The notes beneath the pieces were generated by a model. The model searched no databases. It was not told the DNA's origin and saw only the letters and a program-made list of their open reading frames with translations. From an uncultured Verrucomicrobiota bacterium (GTDB lineage: Bacteria > Verrucomicrobiota > Kiritimatiellia > RFP12 > UBA1067): DNA of 6,715 nucleotides. Of the stretch, positions 1 to 6,434 are shown one piece after another. Both the position numbers and the translations under genes were made by a program. Each line of letters begins with the position of its first letter. The first letter of the stretch is position 1. The stretch spans positions 1-6,715 of the forward strand of contig CAMNLN010000198.1 of NCBI GenBank assembly GCA_946543025.1. Reading direction: 5' to 3'.

Positions 1-39
1 GGAAGAATGCGACCGATTCCTCTCTGCCGGCGCGAAATG

Positions 40-48
40 TGATATAAT
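40..48 (+). promoter_or_regulatory. Extended -10 sigma70-type promoter
   Basis: The sequence TGATATAAT is an exact match to the extended -10 consensus (TGnTATAAT), with the hexamer at 43-48. It stands out as an AT-rich island in GC-rich DNA. No good -35 hexamer lies 16-18 bp upstream; that stretch reads CCTCTCT-like. This is tolerated by extended -10 promoters. Transcription would start near 54-56, giving a leader of about 42-44 nt before the first gene at 98. It is the only strong promoter-like site I see in the window and may serve the whole gene string. The assignment is by motif only. Confidence 0.7.
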
Positions 49-60
49 TCCTTTTGTCTC

Positions 61-79
61 GCTCGGCATGGAGCCGAGC
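61..79 (+). promoter_or_regulatory. 5' leader hairpin upstream of the first gene
   Basis: GCTCGGC (61-67) pairs perfectly with GCCGAGC (73-79) around a 5-nt loop ATGGA (68-72). It would begin only a few nucleotides after the predicted transcription start and ends 4 nt before the Shine-Dalgarno sequence at 84-90. No T-run follows on either strand, so it does not look like an intrinsic terminator. Plausible roles are protecting the 5' end of the mRNA or keeping the upstream in-frame ATG (68) out of use. The pairing is seen directly; the role is inferred. Confidence 0.5.
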
Positions 80-83
80 AGGC

Positions 84-90
84 AGGAAAG
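84..90 (+). promoter_or_regulatory. Ribosome binding site deciding the ATG at 98
   Basis: AGGAAAG lies 7 nt before the ATG at 98. The alternative in-frame ATG at 68 has no Shine-Dalgarno sequence, sits in the hairpin loop at 61-79, and would put ten extra residues in front of a recognisable Tat signal. The start at 98 is therefore preferred. Confidence 0.75.
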
Positions 91-97
91 ATCTGAT

Positions 98-1036
98 ATG
101 TCCATAGGAAAAGTTTCGCGGCGCGGGTTCATGGCGACGGCGGGCGGCGGTTTGCTGGCGGCCGGTTGTCTGGCGACGGATTCCCGCACGTGCGCGTCGG
201 GCTGTCCTCGCAAATGGCGCTTTGCGCTGAATCCCGCGACCGTCCGCGGCTACAAGCTCGACCTGAAGGAGCAGGTGCGCCTGGCGATCGCCGCCGGATA
301 CGACGCCATCGAGCCGTGGCTCGCGGACGTGCAGAAGGCCAAGGAGCGCGGCGAGTTGCGCGACGTCAAGGCGATGTGCGCGGACGGCAACCTGAAGATG
401 GTGGACGGCATCGGCTTCGCGCACTGGTCGCTGCCCGACGACGCGGCGCGCGCGAAGGGACTGGAAGAGATGAAGCGCGACATGGCGCTCATGGCCGAGC
501 TGGAATGCCCGTTCATCGCCGCGCCGCCGTTCGGCCTGCAGAAGCCGGGCAGCCCGAAGGTGCCGCTCGAAGACTTCATCCCCCGCTACCGCGCTGTGCT
601 GGAGTTGGGTGACCGCATGGGCGTGACGCCGATCCTCGAGTTCTGGGGACACTCCGTGAACCTGAGCCGCCTGAACGAGGCGCTCTACGTGGCGTCCGCG
701 AGCGGGCATCCCAAGGCGGCCGTGCTGGCCGACGTCTACCACATGTACCGTGGCGGCAGCGCGTTCGAAGGGCTGCGCTTCCTCTCGCCGTCTACGCTTC
801 CGATCCTCCACATGAATGACTATCCCGCGCAGCCCGCACGCGAAAAGATGGTCGACGCGGATCGCGTGTGGCCGGGCGACGGCTGCGCGGACTGGAAGAA
901 GATTTGCGGCATCCTGCGGGGCGGGAACTTGTCCCCGTGGCTGTCACTGGAACTCTTCAACCCGTCGTACTGGAAGACGACGCCGCTGGAGACGCTGAAG
1001 ACGGGCTTGGCAAAGATGAAACAGGTAATGGCTTAA
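98..1036 (+). CDS. Tat-exported sugar isomerase/epimerase-like TIM-barrel protein, probable lipoprotein
   Basis: A 312-aa protein that begins with a twin-arginine signal, S7-R8-R9-G-F-M, followed by a short Gly/Ala-rich hydrophobic stretch and AAGC ending at Cys24. This suggests Tat export and probably lipidation, though the lipobox is imperfect because Ala rather than Leu is at -3. The rest resembles the xylose isomerase-like TIM-barrel superfamily (AP_endonuc_2, sugar phosphate isomerase/epimerase). DAIEPW at 69-74 is a typical early strand. The usual metal-site acidic/His set appears as E181 (ILEFWG), D212 (ADVYHMYRGG, with H215), H238 (LHMND) and E285 (SLELFNPSYW). The known family chemistry is isomerisation or epimerisation of sugars or inositols with a divalent metal. 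Because this copy is predicted to leave the cytoplasm, a non-phosphorylated sugar substrate seems more likely than a sugar phosphate; that is inference. It is first in the gene string, 17 bp before the next gene. The substrate cannot be named. Confidence 0.85.
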   Translation: MSIGKVSRRGFMATAGGGLLAAGCLATDSRTCASGCPRKWRFALNPATVRGYKLDLKEQVRLAIAAGYDAIEPWLADVQKAKERGELRDVKAMCADGNLKMVDGIGFAHWSLPDDAARAKGLEEMKRDMALMAELECPFIAAPPFGLQKPGSPKVPLEDFIPRYRAVLELGDRMGVTPILEFWGHSVNLSRLNEALYVASASGHPKAAVLADVYHMYRGGSAFEGLRFLSPSTLPILHMNDYPAQPAREKMVDADRVWPGDGCADWKKICGILRGGNLSPWLSLELFNPSYWKTTPLETLKTGLAKMKQVMA

Positions 1037-1041
1037 GGCAA

Positions 1042-1046
1042 AGGAG
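1042..1046 (+). promoter_or_regulatory. Ribosome binding site deciding the ATG at 1054
   Basis: AGGAG lies 7 nt before the ATG at 1054, in the 17-bp gap after the preceding stop codon. The reading frame stays open upstream to 868, but that stretch overlaps the conserved C-terminus of the isomerase-like gene and has no such site, so 1054 is the start. Confidence 0.8.
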
Positions 1047-1053
1047 AAAGACA

Positions 1054-3132
1054 ATGCACAAATGGCAATTCTTCAAGTCCGCACGGTGCGTGCAGGCGAA
1101 GGTGGAGACGGGCGAGGACCTGCTCGCGCTCAAGGAACTGGACAAGAAGCTTTGGACGGTGCTTTCCGCGCCCACCACGGGCGTGCGTTTCGATGCCGCC
1201 ACGCTGAAGCTGCTCGATGCCGACGGCGACGGGCGCGTCCGTGTGCCCGAGGTGCTGGCGGCCGTCGACTGGATGGCCGCGCGCTTCAAGAAGCTCGACT
1301 TCCTCTTCGCGGGCAAGGACGAGATTCCGCTGGAAGAGGTGCGGGACGACACGCCCGAGGGGCAGGCGCTCCTGAAGTCGTTCAAGAAGCTGCTTGAGCG
1401 TGCCGGCAAGCCGGACGCGGCGACGCTTTTGCTGGCGGACGTGACGGAGGCGGTCGCTCCCTTCAACGCGCAGGCGTTCAACGGCGACGGCGTGGTGACG
1501 GTGAAGTCCACCGCCGACGCCGCAGTGGCGGACGCGGTCGCCGCGATCGCCGCCGCCGAGGGAACGGTCCCCGACCGCAACGGCGAGGACGGCATCGACC
1601 AGGCGAAGGCCGACGCCTTCTTCGCGGACGTGGCCGCGCGCCTCGCCTGGAAGGCGGACGCGCAGGCCGCCGCCGTGATGGGCGACAAGACGGCCGACGC
1701 CTACGCGGCGTTCAAGGCCGCGGAGGCGAAGATCGACGAGTTCTTCACGCCTCCGGAGGATCTGCCGCTCGTCTCCGACGCCCCGGATCCCGTCCTGCCG
1801 CTGACGGCGGGCGTGCATCCGCTCTGGCGCGCCAAGTTCCGCGCGTTTGCCGAGGCGGTGGTCGCGCCCGCCACGGAGATCACGCGCGACGGATGGGAGG
1901 CCGTCAAGGCCAAGTTCGCGCCGTACGAAGCGTGGCTCGCCGCCGAAGCGGGCCAGTCCGTGGCCGGCCTTTCCGACGACGCGCTCGCGGCCTTCGCCAA
2001 GGACGGAAAGGCGCAGGCGGCGGTAAACGAGCTCATCGCGAAAGACCTGGCGCTCGCGGACGAGTACGAGCGCCTCGTGGACTGCGAGCGCGCCGTGCGC
2101 TACGCGGCCAACCTCGTGCGCTGGTTGCACAATTACGTCAACCAGGCCAACCTCTACGATCCGAAGCGCGACGGCGTGTTCCGCACGGGCGACCTGTACA
2201 TCGACGGGCGCGTGTGCCGGCTCTGCTTCGAGGTGGCGGACGAGGGCGCGCATTCCGCGCTCGCCGCGCGCAGCAAGTGCTGCCTCCTCTACGCGAAGCT
2301 GACACGCCCCGCTGCGGGCGAGGCGCGCGAGGTGTGCGCGGTCGTCACCGCCGGCTCGACGGCTGGACTCTACGCGGGCCGGAACGGGCTCTTCATCGAC
2401 TGCGACGGCAAGGACTGGGAAGCGGTTGTCTCGAAGGTGGTGGAGGCGCAGGTGTCGCTCAAGGAGGCGTTCTGGGCGCCGTGGGCAAAGATCGCCAACA
2501 CGATCTCCGAGCAATGCAAGAAGTTCCTTTCCTCGAAGCAGGATGCCGCCGTGGCGCAGGTCGGCGACAAGGCGACCGCCGCCGCGGCCGCGCCGAAGGC
2601 GGAGGCGCCGAGCGGGGCGGCGCTCGCGTCGAGCGTGGCGGCCCTCGGCGTGGGCGTGGGCATGGCGGGCGCCGCGATCGGCGGCCTGATCGGCCTGGTG
2701 GCGGGCCTGCCGCTCTGGAAGGTGCTGGCGGGCGTGGCGGCCGTGATCCTGATCGTATCGCTGCCGAGCGTGATCCTGGCGTGGTTCAAGTTGCGCGCGC
2801 GCGACCTGGGCGCGATCCTCAACGCCGGCGGCTGGGCGGTGAACCGTCCGCTCACCTTCTCGATGGGGCTGGCACGCACGTTCACGTATCCGGCGAAGAT
2901 GCCGCTCGGCTCGGCTGTGGCGCGCGATCCGTACGCGTCGTACGGCTGGCTGAAGCTGCTGATCCTGCTGCTGGTGCTGGCCGGCGCGGCTCTTGGCGTC
3001 TGCTGGAAGCTCGGCGTGTGCCCGTTCAGCTGCTGCAAGAAGCAGGCGGCTCCTGCCGCCTGTTCGGAACAGGCGTGCGAGGCGCCTGCGCCGGCCGCAG
3101 CCGCGGCACCTGCGCCGGAGGCGAAGAAGTGA
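1054..3132 (+). CDS. EF-hand membrane protein of unknown function, with cysteine-rich C-terminal tail
   Basis: A 692-aa protein whose family I do not recognise. It has no N-terminal signal peptide. A textbook EF-hand loop occupies D55-E66 (DADGDGRVRVPE), with D55, D57, D59 and E66 as calcium ligands. Two degenerate EF-like loops follow, near 141-152 (FNGDGVV) and 174-185 (DRNGEDGID, with Lys where the final Glu should be). The middle is soluble and mostly helical-looking. A distinctive block at about 350-480 includes WLHNYVNQANLYD, FRTGDLYIDGRVCRLC, NGLFIDCDGKDW and KEAFWAPWAKI. An Ala-rich linker (about 508-525) leads to membrane segments at about 528-552 (Gly-rich), 556-578 and 633-650. Arg/Lys residues cluster between the second and third segments, suggesting that loop is cytoplasmic, the EF-hand part is cytoplasmic and the tail external. 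The tail has six Cys (650, 656, 660, 661, 670, 675) and ends in an Ala/Pro-rich stretch. The gene is coupled by a 4-bp overlap to the mutarotase gene. Calcium binding is likely; the function is unknown. Confidence 0.8.
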   Translation: MHKWQFFKSARCVQAKVETGEDLLALKELDKKLWTVLSAPTTGVRFDAATLKLLDADGDGRVRVPEVLAAVDWMAARFKKLDFLFAGKDEIPLEEVRDDTPEGQALLKSFKKLLERAGKPDAATLLLADVTEAVAPFNAQAFNGDGVVTVKSTADAAVADAVAAIAAAEGTVPDRNGEDGIDQAKADAFFADVAARLAWKADAQAAAVMGDKTADAYAAFKAAEAKIDEFFTPPEDLPLVSDAPDPVLPLTAGVHPLWRAKFRAFAEAVVAPATEITRDGWEAVKAKFAPYEAWLAAEAGQSVAGLSDDALAAFAKDGKAQAAVNELIAKDLALADEYERLVDCERAVRYAANLVRWLHNYVNQANLYDPKRDGVFRTGDLYIDGRVCRLCFEVADEGAHSALAARSKCCLLYAKLTRPAAGEAREVCAVVTAGSTAGLYAGRNGLFIDCDGKDWEAVVSKVVEAQVSLKEAFWAPWAKIANTISEQCKKFLSSKQDAAVAQVGDKATAAAAAPKAEAPSGAALASSVAALGVGVGMAGAAIGGLIGLVAGLPLWKVLAGVAAVILIVSLPSVILAWFKLRARDLGAILNAGGWAVNRPLTFSMGLARTFTYPAKMPLGSAVARDPYASYGWLKLLILLLVLAGAALGVCWKLGVCPFSCCKKQAAPAACSEQACEAPAPAAAAAPAPEAKK
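3117..3121 (+). promoter_or_regulatory. Strong ribosome binding site for the GTG start at 3129
   Basis: GGAGG lies 7 nt before a GTG at 3129-3131, inside the last codons of the upstream gene. The start overlaps the upstream stop as GTGA (3129-3132). This fixes an otherwise ambiguous start, since the frame is open far upstream, and indicates translational coupling. Confidence 0.8.
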
Positions 3133-4067
3133 CAGCGCCGACGAACGGCGACTGCGAGACGTTGAACCGGCGCTACGGCGCGCCGGAGCGCATCGTGTTT
3201 CGTCCGTCGAAGCACGACGTGCCGATCGTCGTGCTGGCGAACCAGTACGGCACGGCCGAGGTGGCGCTGTTCGGCGCCCAGACGATTTCCTATCGTCCGA
3301 CGGGCAATCCGCCTGTCCTCTTCATGCCGCGCCCGTACGACGACCATCCGGCGGGCGTTGAGATACACGGCGGCATACCGGTGTGCTGGCCGTGGTTCGC
3401 CGCGCAGGGCGAGCCCGGCTCGAAGAAGCACGGCCTCGCGCGCTACGCCGCGTGGCAGGTGCTGGGGACGGAATATTCCGAAGACATCTCCGAGATCACG
3501 CTGGGGCTGGATTCCTCCGAGGCGACGCGCGCCGCGTGGCCCTACGACTTTAGGCTGGAGCTGAAGGTGTCCGTCTCGATGAAGCTGACGCTCACGCTCA
3601 AGGCGACGAACACGGACAAGAAGCCGTTCTTCGTGACGGAGGGTTTCCATCCATACTTCCGCGTGAAGGACCGCGACCAGACGGAGGTTCTGGGTGTGGA
3701 CGGTTGCGAGTTCACCGAAACGAACGCACCTGAAAAGGGGGTGCGCACGTGGACGGGCTCGTACGCGGTGCGGACGGGCGGGAGCAAGCTCTTCGACGTG
3801 ACGAAGCGCGAGCACGTGCTGATGGACAACGGGCTTCGCCGCGCGATCGCGCTCGTCTCGCGCGGCAACAAGCGGCTTGTGGTGTGGAATCCCGGCGAAG
3901 AGAGCGCGGGGCGCGTGGACGAGTTCGGCGCGGACGGCTGGAGGAGGTTCGTCTGCGTGGAGCCGGCCACGACGGGACGCGACGTGGGCTACGAGCTGAA
4001 GCCGGGCGAGACGCACGAGCTGATCATGGCCGTGCAGAGCGTGCCGGACGGCGGCGAGAGGGCGTGA
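3129..4067 (+). CDS. D-hexose-6-phosphate mutarotase / aldose 1-epimerase-like protein (YeaD family)
   Basis: A 312-aa enzyme, close to the usual length of about 290-310 aa. It matches the YeaD/YMR099c branch of the galactose mutarotase superfamily, which interconverts alpha and beta anomers of hexose 6-phosphates in the cytoplasm. Family signatures in order are GGIPVCWPWF (81-90), KHGLAR around H101, EGFHPYF with H174, and FVCVEP with E278. H174 as general acid and E278 as general base are the expected catalytic pair. Many homologues have Arg just before the GGIP motif; here it is His80, which could bear on phosphate recognition. The GTG start is supported by GGAGG 7 nt upstream and overlaps the stop of the EF-hand gene. 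The next gene starts 3 bp after the stop. Specificity for glucose 6-phosphate rather than free sugar is not proven by the sequence. Confidence 0.88.
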   Translation: MTAPTNGDCETLNRRYGAPERIVFRPSKHDVPIVVLANQYGTAEVALFGAQTISYRPTGNPPVLFMPRPYDDHPAGVEIHGGIPVCWPWFAAQGEPGSKKHGLARYAAWQVLGTEYSEDISEITLGLDSSEATRAAWPYDFRLELKVSVSMKLTLTLKATNTDKKPFFVTEGFHPYFRVKDRDQTEVLGVDGCEFTETNAPEKGVRTWTGSYAVRTGGSKLFDVTKREHVLMDNGLRRAIALVSRGNKRLVVWNPGEESAGRVDEFGADGWRRFVCVEPATTGRDVGYELKPGETHELIMAVQSVPDGGERA

Positions 4068-4070
4068 CGG

Positions 4071-5543
4071 ATGGTCGAGACGCTCCATAGCCTTTTCAAG
4101 AAGCACATTTCCAAGCGCCCGAACGCGCCGGCGTTTCTGATCGCCGCCGGCGACCGGGCGCTGCCGATCTCGTGGCGGCAGTTCGGCCGCGACGTCGACG
4201 CGCTCGCGTGGGCTGGCTTGAAGCACGTGGGCAAGGGCGAGCGCGTGGGCATCATCGGCGAGAACTCGTACGAGTGGATGGCGGTGCACGCGGCCTGCCT
4301 GATGTCGGGCGTGGTGGCGGTGCCGCTGGAGCCGACCTTGTCGGCGCAGGAGATGGCGCAGCGGCTGGCTTTCGTGGATGCGCGCTTCGTGGTGCATTCG
4401 GTCCTTTACGAGGACAAGGTGCGCGAGGTGGCGAAGCTCCTGCCGGGTGTGTTCTTCGTCAACTTCGGCTCGGCGGCGGTGGACTACCTGCTGGAGCGCG
4501 GCGCCGCCGCGGTAGCCAGCGGCGAGACGACGTCCGTGTTCGAGACGACGCCGGACGAAGATGCCCTCGCGTCCATCGTCTTCACGAGCGGTACCACGGC
4601 CAAGCCGCGCGGCGTTGAGCTGACGCTGCGAAGCTTCTCGATGTTCCCGGCGAGCGCGGCGAAGGTGCTGCCGGTGAAGCCGGGCGACCGGTCGCTGATG
4701 GTGCTGCCTCTCCACCACATCTTCGGAATCGCGTCCACTTACTTTCTGCTGGCGCGCGGTGCCGCGCTCGGCGTGTGCCCGGACTTCCGCCGGCTCTTCG
4801 ACGCCGTGCAGCGCTTCCGCGCGACGCGGCTCTTCCTCGTGCCGGCGCTCGCGGACATCCTCGCGCACAAGATCGGCCACCGCACCACGCGGCCGGACGG
4901 GATGCCGAACGGGATCGATTGGATACTCACCGGCGGCGCGCCGCTGCCACGCCGCATCTACGAGCATCTCCAGTCGTTCGGCATCCGCATGCTGGAGGGC
5001 TACGGCCTCACGGAGACCTGCTCGCTCTACTCGCTCGCGCCGTACGGCGCGCCGCACGTGGGGACGGCGGGGCTCGTCTCGCCGCTCCCGGAGGTGGAGG
5101 CGAAAGTGTCCGAGGAAGGCGAGCTGCTGATTCGCGGGCCGAACGTGATGCGGCGCTACTACAACGATCCGGAGGCTACCGCCAAGGTGATGGAGAACGG
5201 CTGGTTCCATACGGGCGATACCGGCGAGATCGACAAGGACGGCTATGTGAAGGTGACCGGGCGGCGCAACCGCACGATCGTGCTGTCGAGCGGCAAGAAG
5301 GTCGCTCCCGAGGAGCTGGAGAACCTGCTCGCGGGCCTGCCGGGCCTGCTGGAGGTGCTCGTGACCGGCGAGGGCGAAACCCGCCAGCTGACGGCCGAGG
5401 TGTATTCGACGCTTCCCGAGAAGGCCGTCCACGACCAGATCGACACGATCAATCGCACGTTGCCCATCTACAAGCGCATCCGCCGCGTGGTCGTGCGCAA
5501 GGAACCGTTCCCGCGCACCGCCTCCGGCAAGATCAAGGTGTAG
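4071..5543 (+). CDS. AMP-forming acyl-CoA (or acyl-ACP) synthetase, ANL superfamily
   Basis: A 490-aa adenylate-forming enzyme of the long-chain fatty acid-CoA ligase type. It would activate a carboxylic acid with ATP to an acyl-AMP and pass it to CoA or ACP. Core motifs are all present: the P-loop FTSGTTAKPRGV (171-182), EGYGLTET (309-316), FHTGD with D383 binding the ribose, GRRNR with R398, the hinge-region SSGKKVAPEELE, and a C-terminal PRTASGK with the adenylation lysine K487. Two features are unusual. The P-loop has Ala177 and Arg180 where Gly and Lys are usual, and the protein stops three residues after K487. There is no signal peptide or obvious membrane segment. The ATG is 3 bp after the mutarotase stop, with an AGG 9 nt upstream inside that gene. 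accD follows 41 bp downstream, which fits a role in fatty-acid or lipid metabolism. The acyl substrate and acceptor cannot be read from sequence; MenE-like or other aryl-acid ligases are less likely. Confidence 0.88.
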   Translation: MVETLHSLFKKHISKRPNAPAFLIAAGDRALPISWRQFGRDVDALAWAGLKHVGKGERVGIIGENSYEWMAVHAACLMSGVVAVPLEPTLSAQEMAQRLAFVDARFVVHSVLYEDKVREVAKLLPGVFFVNFGSAAVDYLLERGAAAVASGETTSVFETTPDEDALASIVFTSGTTAKPRGVELTLRSFSMFPASAAKVLPVKPGDRSLMVLPLHHIFGIASTYFLLARGAALGVCPDFRRLFDAVQRFRATRLFLVPALADILAHKIGHRTTRPDGMPNGIDWILTGGAPLPRRIYEHLQSFGIRMLEGYGLTETCSLYSLAPYGAPHVGTAGLVSPLPEVEAKVSEEGELLIRGPNVMRRYYNDPEATAKVMENGWFHTGDTGEIDKDGYVKVTGRRNRTIVLSSGKKVAPEELENLLAGLPGLLEVLVTGEGETRQLTAEVYSTLPEKAVHDQIDTINRTLPIYKRIRRVVVRKEPFPRTASGKIKV

Positions 5544-5584
5544 CGGTCGCGCAGCAACTTGAGATCAACGAAAGGAAAAGATAC

Positions 5585-6421
5585 ATGGCCTGGTACAAGA
5601 AAAACGAGACTCCGGCGAAGATTCCGCCGACGAAGGCGCTGTGGCAGGTGTGTCCGCGCTGCGGGAGCTACGTCCCGAAGGACGAGTGGAAGAAGAACAA
5701 CGCGATCTGCCCCACGTGCAACTACCACGGGCGGCTCGGCGCGCGGCAGCGTATCGCGCAGCTGGCGGACGAGGGGTCGTTCAAGGAGGTGTTCCGCGAG
5801 GTGAGCTACTCGGACCACCTCGACTTCCACGACGCGTCCGGCGCGTACAAGGCGAAGATCGATTCCGTGATCGCGAAGAGCGGCGAAACCGAGAGCGTGG
5901 TGATCGGCACGGCCACGATGGGCGGCATTCCGGTGATGCTGGGCGTGATGGACTTCTCGTTCATGGGCGGCAGCCTTGGCACGGGCACGGGCGAGCGCAT
6001 CGCCCGCGCGTGCGAGCAGGCGATCGCCGAGCGGCGCCCGCTCGTCCTCTGCTCCGCCTCCGGCGGCGCGCGCATGCACGAGGGCATCCTCTCGCTCATG
6101 CAGATGGCGAAGACTTCCGCCGCCGTCGGCCGCGTCAAGGAGGCGGGCCTCCCGTACATCAGCGTGCTGACCGACCCGACGACGGGCGGCGTCTCCGCGT
6201 CCTTCGCGATGCTGGGCGACATCAACGTCACCGAGCCGAAGGCCCTCATCGGGTTCGCCGGCCGCCGCGTGATCGAGAACACGATCCACCAGAAGCTGCC
6301 GCCGGACTTCCAAAGCGCAGAGTACCTGAAGACCCACGGATTCATCGACAAGATCGTGGAGCGCAAGGACTTGAAGCCGTTCATCGTCAAGATGCTCGGC
6401 TACTTCGGATTCGCTGCCTAA
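5585..6421 (+). CDS. accD: Acetyl-CoA carboxylase carboxyltransferase subunit beta
   Basis: A 278-aa protein, slightly shorter than E. coli AccD (about 304 aa). With AccA it forms the carboxyltransferase that moves the carboxyl group from biotinylated BCCP to acetyl-CoA, making malonyl-CoA for fatty-acid synthesis. The N-terminal zinc ribbon is C23-P-R-C26 and C42-P-T-C45, a CX2C-X15-CX2C arrangement matching E. coli. The crotonase-like carboxyltransferase domain carries GGSLGTGTGE, SASGGARMHEG, DPTTGGVSASFAMLGD and GFAGRRVIENTI, all highly characteristic of AccD. AGGA lies 8 nt before the ATG. The 41-bp upstream gap is the largest in the gene string and shows no convincing promoter or terminator. 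accA is not in the window and must be elsewhere, as is common outside lineages with fused or adjacent accA-accD. Confidence 0.96.
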   Translation: MAWYKKNETPAKIPPTKALWQVCPRCGSYVPKDEWKKNNAICPTCNYHGRLGARQRIAQLADEGSFKEVFREVSYSDHLDFHDASGAYKAKIDSVIAKSGETESVVIGTATMGGIPVMLGVMDFSFMGGSLGTGTGERIARACEQAIAERRPLVLCSASGGARMHEGILSLMQMAKTSAAVGRVKEAGLPYISVLTDPTTGGVSASFAMLGDINVTEPKALIGFAGRRVIENTIHQKLPPDFQSAEYLKTHGFIDKIVERKDLKPFIVKMLGYFGFAA

Positions 6422-6434
6422 CCTCGTAGCAAAC

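Noticed and set aside
1..39. Possible end of an upstream gene
   Set aside because: The stretch is too short to identify any product, and no stop codon or motif ties it to a gene; I see nothing assignable before the promoter.
61..79. Hairpin at 61-79 as an intrinsic terminator of an upstream gene
   Set aside because: No run of T follows the stem on the + strand, and none follows on the minus strand; it also lies downstream of a strong -10 element.
68..97. ATG at 68 as the start of the isomerase-like gene
   Set aside because: It has no ribosome binding site, lies in a hairpin loop, and adds ten polar residues before a normal Tat signal; the ATG at 98 has AGGAAAG 7 nt upstream.
868..1053. Upstream in-frame extension of the EF-hand protein
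   Set aside because: It overlaps the conserved C-terminus of the preceding gene in another frame and reads as low-complexity sequence; the ATG at 1054 has a clear AGGAG.
1033..2514. A 493-codon minus-strand open frame opposite the EF-hand gene
   Set aside because: Same origin: low-complexity Arg/Leu/Val-rich translation, no motif, and wholly opposite a gene with a good ribosome site and a canonical EF-hand.
2581..2640. Ala-rich coding stretch as a DNA repeat
   Set aside because: GCC/GCG runs simply encode an alanine-rich linker; no regular repeat unit is present.
2370..5432. A 1020-codon open frame on the minus strand crossing four + strand genes
   Set aside because: It is antisense to well-supported genes, is very rich in Arg, His and Ala with no recognisable domain, and is explained by G/C-biased third positions removing stops on the opposite strand.
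5559..5587. TTGAGA at 5559-5564 as the -35 of an accD promoter
   Set aside because: At proper spacing the -10 would be TACATG overlapping the accD start codon, leaving no room for the ribosome site at 5573-5576.
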